This document shows positions 46,284 through 56,189 of a DNA stretch of 64,000 nucleotides, in pieces. Source of the DNA: Eubacterium sp. AM49-13BH (GTDB lineage: Bacteria; Bacillota; Clostridia; Lachnospirales; Lachnospiraceae). The stretch's first letter is position 1, and each line of letters opens with the position of its first letter. The stretch is from contig NZ_QSEK01000006.1 of the NCBI RefSeq assembly GCF_003464165.1, forward strand, positions 1 through 64,000, read 5' to 3'. Both the position numbers and the translations under genes were made by a program. Below the pieces are notes generated by a model. It made no database searches, was not told the origin of the DNA, and was given only the letters and a program-made list of their open reading frames with translations.

Positions 46284-49138
46284 TTATAGTTTTCTTGCAA
46301 ATCCTGTAAACATCAGCAGTTCCATTAACAATAACAACGGCATTGTAATCACGCACCATACTGATTCTCGGAGTGCCTCAAGCATACATACTGAAACAAT
46401 CTTTCCACGTCTCATTCCAAGGCTGTGCAGAAGCTGCATTTCTTCTTTTCTTCTGTTAATACGGTTTCTGATAACAATTGCCATAATCAACAGCTGCATA
46501 ACTATCATTGCAATAATAGTTATTCCATACTGCAGAATACTGTTAATAAGCTGTGTTCTGTATGTATTCTTAATATCCACATTGCTTCCATAAGAGATAT
46601 CATTGTTATTAAAATACACGCCTATCTTGTTATTAGTTGCTGAAAATGTTGATGCAAGGTCATAATTAATGCTTATCTGGTTGTAACACAGCTCAAAATC
46701 CATATCCCCGCTTAACTCATCCCCTATGAGTCTTTCCATCACATCTTTCTGCCTGTCAACCGCCTGCTGTGCCAGATTAATGCTTGCAATTGAGGTATAG
46801 TAACCAAATGCTGGAATTATTCCGTTGAAATCATCAATAACTTCATCTGTAACTCTGACAACTGCCGCAACCTGTGGTGACACACATGCATCATAATCTA
46901 TTTCAAGTTTTCCATAAGCTTATTATCAGGATCAAATCCATGTGTATTGTCATAATCTGATAAATATTTGTTATATGCATCATCGTAAGGAAATATTGAA
47001 AAATATGAAGGATCAATTATATTACTCTTATCATCATACGTATTCTCATCTACTCTGTAATAATTATAATAAAGTGTATCTCCGGCATTAATAGTGTCAT
47101 CATATCCACCCTCTGGCAGATTTCTTAAAAACAAGACAACCTGTTTTCCTTCCTTAAATGCTTCATAATCCACATACTCTTTATCAATATATTTTTCCAG
47201 TTTGCTATACAGTTCCTTTGTAGGCTCAGTATATTCTGTTGAGAACATATATCTGTCTCCATAATCGTCAATATGCTGCTTGTTATAATGATAATTCACT
47301 GGGTGAAATGCAAATGTCTGCATTTTCTCATAATCCTGATTATCCCAGAACCAGGTTCTCTCAGATTCAAATACTGAATATGAAACTGACTGTATTCCAT
47401 TAATCTCCATTAACTGGTCAAGAAATTCCCTGGAGAACCCTTCAATAATATTATTATTAGGATTCTTAAGATATCCACTGCGCGATATCTGTATCTGTGC
47501 ACTTTCTCTTCCTATGCTGTCTGTATTATTAATTTTGACTGCATTATTGGAATCCCACATTTTTCCTTCTTCAACTAATTCCTTCAGCTCATCAAAATGT
47601 ATATTATAACGTTTTCTTAATTTTGCTGTATCCTCAAGTTTATCCATTCTGCTCTCACGGCTTTCAGAATACATCGAAGGCTTCATTGGAAGATTATTAT
47701 AATTTTCAAGATAGTACCAGTACTTCATATACAACTGGTCTTTGTCCTCTGTTCTGTCTATATAACCAAATATATCAGGAAGGCTGTCATTATTCTTATA
47801 TTCTGTAAATGCATTTTGAATCTTCAAAGCCGAAAATATAATTACTCCGCATATACATAATGCAAAAAGTCTTATTCCCACTGCCATTAAAGCTCCGTCT
47901 TTTTTTATAAATCTTGAGCTTACAGTCCGTACCAGATTATGTCTGTTCATGCGGCTCTTATTGTTTTTCACAGTAACAGGCCTGCCCGACCACTTCTTAG
48001 AATCAGACTTCTTTTTATAAAAATGTATGTTGGATATTAATCCACTCAGCTCCTCAATAATAACTGCAATTACCACCGAACCGGCACTCTTAATAATAAC
48101 CTCCGTATTAACCCTGTAGAATTCATAGCCAGACTTCACTTCAAGTACCTGACCTGCCATGTGTCCTGCTGCCAATGCAAGCAGAACTCCGATAATTCCT
48201 GCCGGAATCAGTATAAATGCATTCTCTGTCACATACATTTTACGAACACCAGCTTTAGTCATTCCCATCCGTCTGAACATATCATATGGTTTGCGTCTTG
48301 TGTTTCTGTATTCAATAAGCTGGTATGATAATGCAAGAATACCGATAACCATGACAACTATGTACATATACATATATACTGTTGCTGACTTCCATGGTGA
48401 ATAATCATATACTGCTGCGTTATATACTGTCTCGCACCTTATATCCTCTTTAATCTTCTTATAAACATTAGCGTAATCACTTGTTCTTATAGAATCCCTG
48501 AATCCATACAGATACAGATTATCAATCTTATAATCAAAATCATTTAACTTTTCATCTGTAACTACTGCTCCCGGAATCATCTTCCCATTCTGCCATATAT
48601 TAGTATAATTCTGGAATATTCCTACTAATGTATATGTTTCGATTCTTTGATCTGACTCATAATTAATATTATCTGCACGATAATAATATATTGTTATCTT
48701 CTGTCCTAACTCCCCTGCATATCCAAGCTTTAACAATGTATTCCAGTCCATTGCAATTTCATCATTATTCTGTGGCATACGGCCTTCGTCAAGCTTTAAT
48801 CTGCCCTGCTTAATGAAATCGTCTGTCATGCTTCCTATATGCAGCTTCGTCTCATTCCATTCACTGTCATATAACTCCACACTACTTTTCGCGCTGACAG
48901 GCTCACACAGATAATTATGTGTGCTTAATATTTTGTTAGCTTCTTTCTCACTTCTCTCACATATGAACCAGTCTCCGAATCTCGACTTATTGGATGACAT
49001 CTGCCACTGGTACATATTCTCCTGAAATATAAGAACCGCTGTCACAAAAAACACCGCCACAAGTGTTGTAAGTGCCGCCTTCCATATCTGCGGGAACCGT
49101 CTCCTTATACTTTTGAAAGTAATTTTTAAAACATTCAT
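46284..49138 (-). pseudogene. FtsX/MacB-type ABC permease, frameshifted in the C-terminal third
   Basis: The restored product is about 950 residues: an N-terminal span (20-40), a large outside domain, a central group of spans around 260-400 including RKPYDMFRRMGMTKAGVRKMY, a second large outside domain, and a C-terminal span group with RRKEEMQLLHSLGMRRGKIV. The break is near 46904 (TTGAAATA for TTGGAAATA); one G restores MENLEIDYDACVSPQVAAVV. The span is 2855 bases, one short of a codon multiple. Linked sensor kinase, response regulator and ATPase suggest a peptide-sensing resistance module. Confidence 0.87.
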
Positions 49139-49184
49139 TCAAGTACCCCCTGTAAGATTTATGTATATACCTTATCATGCCAAC

Positions 49185-49201
49185 CTTACAAAAACCTTAC
49201 A
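49185..49201. promoter_or_regulatory. Response-regulator box before the permease gene
   Basis: CTTACA occurs at 49185-49190 and 49196-49201, an 11-base period on the plus strand (TGTAAG-N5-TGTAAG in gene direction), between the regulator and permease genes. The same arrangement recurs before the regulator gene. Confidence 0.6.
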
Positions 49202-49203
49202 AC

Positions 49204-49884
49204 TCAATTAATCTTCCACCTGTATCCGATACCACGGATTGTCTCTATATAAGATTTACCATCTGCGCGGTTTCCAAGCTTTGTCTTTAATCTGCTCACT
49301 GTAACTGTCAGTGTATTATCCTCTACAAATGTCCCGTATCTGTCCCACATTTTCTGAAAGAAGGTATCCCTTCTTACTATAAGTCCTTTGTTGTTTATGA
49401 GTATCTCTAACACATGAAATTCTGTTGGTGATACACTTATGTGTTTATCTGCATGAATGACTGATTTATTTCTGAAATCTACCGTAAGTGTTCCATCTTT
49501 ATAAATGTCTGTGCCACCTGATATTCTTCTAACATTAGCCATTATTCTTGATACAAGCTCTGCTACCCTGAATGGCTTCACAACATAGTCATCACCGCCA
49601 CAGTCAAGACCTCTGATTATGCTGTCTTCATCGTCACATGAAGTTAAGAATATTATTATCTGACTTCCGTGTCCCCTTATCTTCCTGCACACATCAAATC
49701 CATTGCCGTCCGGAAGATATACATCCAGCAGAAATACATCTATCGCTGCCTCTTCCTGTTCGTATATTTTATTAAACTGTGAGACACTGGCGGCTTCCAT
49801 AACTGAATATCCTTTTTCCTGTAATATTCCTGCAAGCTGCTGCCTTATAAAATCATCATCTTCCAATATAAGTATCTTGGTCAT
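49204..49884 (-). CDS. OmpR/PhoB-family response regulator
   Basis: The start at 49884 follows GGGAGGG. The receiver domain has EDDDF and the phosphorylated Asp in FLLDVYLPDGNG; the C-terminal winged helix ends in DNTLTVTVSRLKTKLG and YIETIRGIGYRWKI. 226 residues. It lies downstream of the kinase and upstream of the ABC genes it probably controls. Confidence 0.95.
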   Translation of the reverse strand: MTKILILEDDDFIRQQLAGILQEKGYSVMEAASVSQFNKIYEQEEAAIDVFLLDVYLPDGNGFDVCRKIRGHGSQIIIFLTSCDDEDSIIRGLDCGGDDYVVKPFRVAELVSRIMANVRRISGGTDIYKDGTLTVDFRNKSVIHADKHISVSPTEFHVLEILINNKGLIVRRDTFFQKMWDRYGTFVEDNTLTVTVSRLKTKLGNRADGKSYIETIRGIGYRWKIN

Positions 49885-49928
49885 ATTCCCTCCCAGCCAG
49901 TACATTTTCTATATTGTAATGCACTAAC

Positions 49929-49945
49929 CTTACACATATCTTACA
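49929..49945. promoter_or_regulatory. Response-regulator box before the regulator gene
   Basis: CTTACA at 49929-49934 and 49940-49945, again with an 11-base period, overlapping the kinase stop codon. It matches the pair at 49185-49201 and suggests a second promoter within the operon controlled by its own regulator. Confidence 0.58.
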
Positions 49946-51116
49946 ATTCATTCTTTCTCTTAAGAACATATCTTGGTATCTGAACCCTTATGAAAGCACC
50001 AATTCCGTCCTCATTATTGTGCACATCTACTGTTCCATGATGAGCTTCTATAATAAGACGCGACAGGTTAAGCCCGATTCCGGCATGTCCTGCTGCCACA
50101 CTTCCTGTTGTCTCGAACCTGTCAAATACATACGGTATCTTATCCTCATCAAATCCACTTCCATTATCCTTAATATTAACTATACATTTGTCATCACGGC
50201 ATACAGCTTTAACTTCAACCCTGTTACACATCTCACTGCTGTTCTGGATTATATTGATAAATGCTTCTCTTATCCACTCTTCATCAGCATTAATACAATA
50301 ATCTTCATCATCACATTCCACTGTTATAGTACATTCATTCTTTGGAAGCTGGCTTACAACATCACAAAGCATACTGCTTACATTAACGTCCTGTTCTGTC
50401 ATGATTATCTTTCCCGCTTCCATACGGCTTAGTGTCATCAGCCTGCTTATGAATGTCCTGATTCTTTCAATCTGTTCAAAACATCTTTCCAGAAGTTCCC
50501 TGTTCTGCCCGCTCTCCTCTAATCTGTCCAGTGCAATACTAAGTGCTGTAAGCGGTGTCTTTATCTGATGTGCAATATTCTCTGTAAAATTCTGAAGCTT
50601 TTCATTACGCTCAACAAGAAATCTCTCATCTGCTTTCTGTTTTTTCTTTAACTGCTGGTTCTCCGCACCAAGATTAATAACATATCCGTATATATCATTA
50701 TGTCCGATTTTTACAATCATTCTTATACATACTGCCATCACTGCAGCAATTACAATTATTCCTATAACTGCAATTATCCACTGTCCGCTTCTGAAATACA
50801 TATATGCTGCACCATTCTCTGTATATCCACACTCCATGATTGCACTATTATACTTTGCTGCATCGCTTAGCGAATACCTGTTGTAAAACATCATATCTAT
50901 AAGTTTCTCTCCTGATGAACTGTCTTTATTATAAAGTCCTGCTGCCAGTGCCCTGAATTTCAGTTCATAGAATACCGCTGTAATCGCTGTGATAAGTATA
51001 GCAACACCCGCCATAACACAAAAAGCAGCCATCATCTTTTTCCTGATGACGGCTACTTTTTCTTCTGCTATATGTTCTATATTTTTTTCTTCCTCTATCA
51101 TAACTGTATCTGACAT
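49941..51116 (-). CDS. Membrane sensor histidine kinase
   Basis: The 391 residues start behind AAGGGGG. Spans near 28-50 and 112-135 enclose a 60-residue outside loop; then the phospho-acceptor helix NFTENIAHQIKTPLTAL and an ATPase with NIIQNSSEM, DNGSGFDEDK and GIGLNLS. It lacks the very short sensor loop of BceS-type kinases, so it may sense its ligand itself. It is first in the operon, with an extended -10 promoter upstream. Confidence 0.93.
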   Translation of the reverse strand: MSDTVMIEEEKNIEHIAEEKVAVIRKKMMAAFCVMAGVAILITAITAVFYELKFRALAAGLYNKDSSSGEKLIDMMFYNRYSLSDAAKYNSAIMECGYTENGAAYMYFRSGQWIIAVIGIIVIAAVMAVCIRMIVKIGHNDIYGYVINLGAENQQLKKKQKADERFLVERNEKLQNFTENIAHQIKTPLTALSIALDRLEESGQNRELLERCFEQIERIRTFISRLMTLSRMEAGKIIMTEQDVNVSSMLCDVVSQLPKNECTITVECDDEDYCINADEEWIREAFINIIQNSSEMCNRVEVKAVCRDDKCIVNIKDNGSGFDEDKIPYVFDRFETTGSVAAGHAGIGLNLSRLIIEAHHGTVDVHNNEDGIGAFIRVQIPRYVLKRKNEL

Positions 51117-51153
51117 AAATCCCCCTTAACTACATGCATTAGTTTCTGGGGAT

Positions 51154-51162
51154 ATTATATCA
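51154..51162 (-). promoter_or_regulatory. Extended -10 promoter of the sensor-ABC operon
   Basis: On the minus strand TGATATAAT (extended -10) lies about 38 bases before the kinase start; the -35 region is poor (TATGCT), as expected for an activated promoter. In the rest of 51117-51298 I see only a short palindrome CTGTTG-A-CAACAG (51213-51225) and no clear terminator for the YibE/F gene. Confidence 0.5.
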
Positions 51163-51298
51163 TTTTATTCTGTTAAAGCATATCTGTTAATTAATATGAA
51201 TTGATTGATAGCCTGTTGACAACAGTTTGTTGGAGAAAACCCACTAAACGCCTGTGAAAAGCCCAGAAATCCAACTCACATCACGGCAAGCTCATATA

Positions 51299-52426
51299 TT
51301 ACTTCTTCCCCTTCTGTGTCAGCAGAACTGACATTATCAATGAAGTTATCGGCACTGTAAGTATTATGCCCATTGTTCCTGATATTCCACGCATTATCTC
51401 AATTGCAACTGAGTACATGTTAAGAATCTGATGCATCTGGTATGAATATGCGTATATTATCATGACAAGTCCCAGACTTCCTCCTGCATAAGCAAGAATA
51501 AGTGTGTTAGACATTGTTCCAATCATATCACGTCCAATATTAATTCCTGAACGGAATATTTCCCTTGCTGATATGTCAGGTCTGTTTTCTTTAATCTCAT
51601 GTAATGATGATGAAACTGACATTGCAACATCCATTACTGCTCCTAACGATGCAATCAGTATTCCTGAAAACAGCATACCTCCTATATCAAGCTTTGAATT
51701 CTGACCTACATATATAAGATTCTCTATATCATCAACATTATATCCTGTTACATGTCCAAAATGTCCGAAAACAAGTGCTATAAGACCTGATACAACCACT
51801 CCGGCTATTGTACCAAGCATAGCGCCAATTGATTTCTTCTGAAAATCTGCCAGCAGAATAAATGTTATTAGCGTAATTATGACAACTGATAATGTAGCTG
51901 CAATAAATGGTGAAACACCTATATACATCATCGGAATATACATCATTACTACAACTGCAAATGTGAATATAAGTGCGAGTACTGAATTGAAACCTTTCTT
52001 TCCTCCAACCAGCCACATAAGTCCGAAAAATGCTGCTAATAACACAATTATCTCTGGTTCACGGTCATAATTATATACATTGGCTGAGAGATTTCCATTA
52101 TATTCACTTATATTAGCTATTACCCTTGTTCCAACCTTACAGTTGGCTCCGTACAGATATCCGTTAAGACTGTACGCTTTTACTTCTTCTCCCTTGTGGC
52201 TTCCTGATTTAATACGTAAAACAACCTCTTGGCTGTCGCCGCTTTCTAAGTCAGCGGCAGCCTGAAGGTCTTCATTATCATTCTGTATAACTACTGCCTT
52301 AACAAACTTAGTGTTATCTTTGGCAAGCAGTGGTTTTCTTTCTACACTGGTGTAGAATAGAAACATCGCAATCATAATAAGTGCCACAACAAGGTATTTA
52401 CCAAATGTGTCTATTATCTTTCGCAA
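51299..52426 (-). CDS. YibE/F-family membrane protein
   Basis: An uncommon TTG start at 52426 is chosen: AAGGAAG lies five bases before it and the first span follows at once (KIIDTFGKYLVVALIMIAMF). 375 residues. An outside beta-rich domain precedes six to seven spans with LVGGKKGFNSVLALIFTF and LFSGILIASLGAVMDVAMS, the family marks. Function is not known. The start overlaps the end of the phosphoesterase gene by 13 bases, so the two are coupled. Confidence 0.87.
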   Translation of the reverse strand: MRKIIDTFGKYLVVALIMIAMFLFYTSVERKPLLAKDNTKFVKAVVIQNDNEDLQAAADLESGDSQEVVLRIKSGSHKGEEVKAYSLNGYLYGANCKVGTRVIANISEYNGNLSANVYNYDREPEIIVLLAAFFGLMWLVGGKKGFNSVLALIFTFAVVVMMYIPMMYIGVSPFIAATLSVVIITLITFILLADFQKKSIGAMLGTIAGVVVSGLIALVFGHFGHVTGYNVDDIENLIYVGQNSKLDIGGMLFSGILIASLGAVMDVAMSVSSSLHEIKENRPDISAREIFRSGINIGRDMIGTMSNTLILAYAGGSLGLVMIIYAYSYQMHQILNMYSVAIEIMRGISGTMGIILTVPITSLIMSVLLTQKGKK

Positions 52427-54513
52427 ATGTCTTCCTTCTTTCTGATTCCAACTATAACAGCACAGATGCCTGCTGCTGCGGCAGCCATACAAGCATATAC
52501 TCTTGCAAGCATGTTATCTCCTGTCTGTGGAGCTTTGCCATTATCTGTCGAAGAATTTGATGAATTATCTGTTGTCGAACTTCCTGCTGGTGCAGATGGT
52601 TCTGTTACTGTACCATTATCCTCCTGTACTGTAAGTGCATTGATTGCATTAACAACTGCCAGTTTAGCTTCTTCTAATGCAGCACCATCAATCTTAGGTG
52701 CATTCTCTGACTTATAATCTGCAAGCTGTGCCTGTGCACCTTCCTGTACCTGAATGTATATAGTCTTGTCCAGAAGTGTTGATACACCCTTCTTAAATCT
52801 GTTAACACTATTTCCGCTTTCAGATGTTGACTTATCTGCTGCATTCTTTACAGAACCATATCCTGACACTCTGTCAGTATCTTTACCATAATTATTTACG
52901 ATATCTGCAAGCATTGGATCCTTGTCTGTTGTATATGCTGCCTTAATCTTCTTTAATGATGAGAGAGCATCCTTAAGAGAATTCATGCTGGCTTCTGTAT
53001 AATTAACCTCTGTGCCGTTAATTAAAGCCTCTGCATTATTAATAACCTCATCCACTGACATATCTGTATTAGTCTTATTGATTGTAAAATCATCAGCATA
53101 TTTATTACCATTGTAGTCATATGTCTTGATGGTAAGTGAGCCGCTCGAAAAATCAATTGTTGAGAATGATGGGATACATGCATTAGTTCTCTCTGCAATG
53201 TAGTATGGTGTGTAGTTAAGCAGATTGTAGTACTTAGAACCTGAGCCTGAACCTGTTGTTATATAAAGAGTTCCATCCGGATTAGTTACTGAACCGCTGC
53301 TTATATCATAGTCAACTACATTTCCATCAAGAATCTGATAACTTCTTGAAAATGTATGGTCATGTCCTGTAAGACATATATCAATGTTAAATTCGTCCAT
53401 TAATGGTGCAAATACAATTCTGTTAGTAGCAGCATCTGTATCTGCATGTGGCTGTCCTGAACCATAGATATCGCTATGGAATATTACAACCTTCCACTTA
53501 GCATCAGGATTGCTTGCAACAGCCTTATTCATAAATGTTCTGTGCTCCTCCTGATTACGGTTGTTGCTGTTTAATGAAATGAATAATACATCTCCATAGT
53601 TGAAATAGAAATCACTTCCTGCTGCTGTGCTTCCTAACTTATCCTCTGAATTAGGATTGTTAAAATGTGCTGAATAATCTGAACCAGCCATATCATGATT
53701 ACCGATTGTTGCAGCGATTGGAAGACTTCTGAATACTGATGGATAAAGATATCCTGCATACTCGCTCTCTCTCGTCTTTTTATCATCATCCTTAGTTGCA
53801 CCAGACTGGTTAATCTGATCACCTGCCGATAAAAGGAATGATGCATCAGGACATGTCTTTAATGCCTGCTGCATTGTCTTATTCCAGTTATATGCATCTC
53901 TTGCAACACTGGCATCATTAGCTGATTTATCTGAGCTGCTTCCTGAAGCACCAACCTGTGGGTCACCAGTAAGAATAACTGAAAACTTATCAGTTGCCTT
54001 TGTTGTGTAATCATATTCAGCAGACCATACACTGTCATCTCCTGTGTAATTATCTGTGTACTGATAATGATACTGAGTGTTCTCTTCAAAGTAATCAGCT
54101 ATGTTTACCTTATTGGCTGCACTGTATAACTTCCCCTGCCAGTTCTCTGCACTGATAGCCTCTGCATTACCTGTTACAACCTTGGCTGATGACTTTGAAC
54201 CATCCTTCCATACCTTTACTGCTGGTGTTCCTTTTCCAGCTGAATACCATGAAAAATTAAGATCTGCCGCATCTGAGCCTGGAGTTAAAGCTACATTTTC
54301 AGTCTGTGCATAAGCTTTTTCTCCTCCCTGCCATACATTAGAAAGCCATTTCTGGAAATCAGCAGAATTATCTGTATCCTGCTTGAAGGTACTCTGACTT
54401 ACATCCGCCTCACCATATGCAAATGCATTAATAAGTGGTGCCTGACTTACAAGAACTGTTGACATTGCAGCAAGTGCTGCACCTTTTCTTAATAAATTCT
54501 TACTTCTCTTCAT
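52414..54513 (-). CDS. Wall-anchored metallophosphoesterase (purple acid phosphatase type)
   Basis: The start at 54513 follows GGAGGA. About 699 residues: signal peptide (MKRSKNLLRKGAALAAMST..NAFA), a fibronectin-like PAP N-domain (50-170), then a metallophosphatase domain with VILTGDPQVG, SAGDQIN, IGNHDMAG, FHSDIYGSG and LTGHDHTFSRS as metal ligands, helical wall-domain-like segments, and APQTGD, a span and RKKEDICER as sorting signal. It probably releases phosphate from organic esters outside the cell; a Pho-box-like promoter supports that. Confidence 0.93.
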   Translation of the reverse strand: MKRSKNLLRKGAALAAMSTVLVSQAPLINAFAYGEADVSQSTFKQDTDNSADFQKWLSNVWQGGEKAYAQTENVALTPGSDAADLNFSWYSAGKGTPAVKVWKDGSKSSAKVVTGNAEAISAENWQGKLYSAANKVNIADYFEENTQYHYQYTDNYTGDDSVWSAEYDYTTKATDKFSVILTGDPQVGASGSSSDKSANDASVARDAYNWNKTMQQALKTCPDASFLLSAGDQINQSGATKDDDKKTRESEYAGYLYPSVFRSLPIAATIGNHDMAGSDYSAHFNNPNSEDKLGSTAAGSDFYFNYGDVLFISLNSNNRNQEEHRTFMNKAVASNPDAKWKVVIFHSDIYGSGQPHADTDAATNRIVFAPLMDEFNIDICLTGHDHTFSRSYQILDGNVVDYDISSGSVTNPDGTLYITTGSGSGSKYYNLLNYTPYYIAERTNACIPSFSTIDFSSGSLTIKTYDYNGNKYADDFTINKTNTDMSVDEVINNAEALINGTEVNYTEASMNSLKDALSSLKKIKAAYTTDKDPMLADIVNNYGKDTDRVSGYGSVKNAADKSTSESGNSVNRFKKGVSTLLDKTIYIQVQEGAQAQLADYKSENAPKIDGAALEEAKLAVVNAINALTVQEDNGTVTEPSAPAGSSTTDNSSNSSTDNGKAPQTGDNMLARVYACMAAAAAGICAVIVGIRKKEDICER

Positions 54514-54573
54514 TTTTTCCTCCACATAATGAGATATATTTATTCGTATACTGTTGTACAACGAATTGTCATT

Positions 54574-54627
54574 ACTATATCCCTATGTGGTAAACTTACA
54601 ATAATTGTCTTGTAAACCTTGTGTAAA
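54574..54627 (-). promoter_or_regulatory. Pho-box-like promoter of the phosphoesterase gene
   Basis: In gene direction TTTACA-CAAGG-TTTACA (54627 to 54611) fits the B. subtilis PhoP box pattern (TTNACA-N5-TTNACA). A further TTTACC (54594 to 54589) is in phase at 22 bases, and a -10 TATAGT (54579 to 54574) follows nine bases later. Confidence 0.65.
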
Positions 54628-54650
54628 ATTCTTGTTGTAAGCAAAAAACA

Positions 54651-54675
54651 GACACAGACATTTAATGTCTGTGTC
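54651..54675. terminator. Bidirectional terminator after the aminotransferase gene
   Basis: GACACAGACAT pairs perfectly with ATGTCTGTGTC around a three-base loop; T-runs lie on both sides. Confidence 0.92.
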
Positions 54676-54688
54676 CGATTTTTTCAAT

Positions 54689-56041
54689 TTATTTATTTTC
54701 AAGCTTTGTAATACATTTATCCAGCGATGTTGCAAACCAGTCAATATCGTTCTCTGAAAATACCATTGGTGGACGAAGCTTTAAGATATTTCCGTAATGG
54801 CCTATAACTGATGTAAGAATATGCTCATCTCTTAACATCTCTATTACATTCAACGCCATATCCTTATCAGGTGTCTTATTGCCATCATTCTTAACGAATT
54901 CAAATCCTAAGAACAAACCTGCACCTCTTACATCACCTACTGATTCAGGATGTCGCTCCTGTACCTCTTTTAGTGCCTTAAGAAGTGCCGCACCTGCTTT
55001 CTTACAGTGTTCCTGAAGATTCTCATCCTTAATATATTTAAGAACAGCCTGAGCGGCAGCTATTGATACAGGATTACCACCAAATGTATTAAAGTAAGGA
55101 AGCTTGTCGCTGAAGGCTGCAAGTACATCCTCCTTTGCAGCAAGTCCTGAGATTGGAATTCCGTTACCCATAGGCTTACCCATTGTTATCATATCAGGGA
55201 CAATTCCGTGTCTCGCAAATCCAAAGAATGCCTGTCCTGTTCTTGCAAATCCTGGCTGAACCTCATCAGCTATGAATACTCCGCCATTCTTATGTACAAC
55301 ATCTACTGTTGCTTTTAAGAATCCTACAGGGTCAGGATATATACCATCTGATGAGAATATTGAATCAGCAAGGAAACAAGAAAACTTATATCCTGCCTCA
55401 TTTAATTCATCTATAGTCTTTTGCATCTCTGACGCATACCATGCTGTGAATTCTTCTGGTGTTCCACCATGACGGTAATAATCTGGTGCTGTTATAAGCC
55501 TTACATTAGGAAGTAATGGCTGACCGGCTCCAAGTGAAGGTGAACAGCCTGATGTTAATGCACTTGTTCCGTGGTAGGCTTCCTGTGTAATAATTATACC
55601 GGTACCACCCGTATAGGCTTCTGCCACACGAAGTGCAAGGTCATTAGCTTCTGAACCTGTACACATATACATTATCTTATTAATCTCATCAGGCATAAGT
55701 GCAAGCAGTTCTTCACTGTAATCCAGAATTTTTTCATGAAGATATCTTGTATGTGTATTAAGCGTTTTCATCTGTTCTGTAACTGCATTTACAACAGCAG
55801 GATTACAGTGTCCTACACCAGCTACATTGTTATACATATCCAGATATTTGTTACCTTCATCATCCCACAGATAATCTCCTTCTCCACGGACAATGTTAAG
55901 TGGCTTTCTATAAAAAAGTCTGTAAGCACCTCCAAGGTATTTTTCTCTCTTACTAATCATTTCCCTTGTTTTATGACTTAACATAGATGCATATTCTTCC
56001 TTAAAACTGTTAGAGTCCATAATACTTGATTCTGTTGCCAT
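54689..56041 (-). CDS. Class III PLP-dependent aminotransferase
   Basis: The start at 56041 follows GGAGG. The 450 residues have the class III plan: CTGSEANDLALRVAEAY, EAYHGTSALTSG, FIADEVQPGFARTG and the PLP-lysine segment DMITMGKPMGNGIP. It resembles AGXT2L-type enzymes (ethanolamine-phosphate lyase, alanine-glyoxylate or omega-amino acid transaminases); the exact substrate cannot be read. Being next to potABCD, polyamine or omega-amino acid use is a reasonable guess. Its leader holds a candidate attenuator. Confidence 0.88.
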   Translation of the reverse strand: MATESSIMDSNSFKEEYASMLSHKTREMISKREKYLGGAYRLFYRKPLNIVRGEGDYLWDDEGNKYLDMYNNVAGVGHCNPAVVNAVTEQMKTLNTHTRYLHEKILDYSEELLALMPDEINKIMYMCTGSEANDLALRVAEAYTGGTGIIITQEAYHGTSALTSGCSPSLGAGQPLLPNVRLITAPDYYRHGGTPEEFTAWYASEMQKTIDELNEAGYKFSCFLADSIFSSDGIYPDPVGFLKATVDVVHKNGGVFIADEVQPGFARTGQAFFGFARHGIVPDMITMGKPMGNGIPISGLAAKEDVLAAFSDKLPYFNTFGGNPVSIAAAQAVLKYIKDENLQEHCKKAGAALLKALKEVQERHPESVGDVRGAGLFLGFEFVKNDGNKTPDKDMALNVIEMLRDEHILTSVIGHYGNILKLRPPMVFSENDIDWFATSLDKCITKLENK

Positions 56042-56056
56042 AATTTCCTCCATTCT

Positions 56057-56171
56057 GCAAAAAGAAAAAGCACAGAACCTCTGATTTCTCAGAAATTCTG
56101 TGCTCCTTTGCACTGTCATACAGATTCATTCTGTCTGACATATATAATAGCAACATTTGGTTATTTGTCAA
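56057..56171 (-). promoter_or_regulatory. Promoter and candidate attenuator of the aminotransferase gene
   Basis: TTGACA (56166-56171) and ATTATA (56143-56148) are 17 bases apart. The predicted leader then forms AGCACAGAA / TTCTGTGCT (56069-56077 with 56096-56104) with an inner CTGA/TCAG stem, followed by CTTTTTCTTTTT (ending at 56057) and, about ten bases later, the ribosome binding site. The hairpin could instead end the potABCD transcript, but the promoter lies upstream of it, so it must also be in this gene's leader. A leader ATG at 56119 reads in frame into the enzyme. Confidence 0.6.
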
Positions 56172-56189
56172 TTTATAATCAAATGCTTA

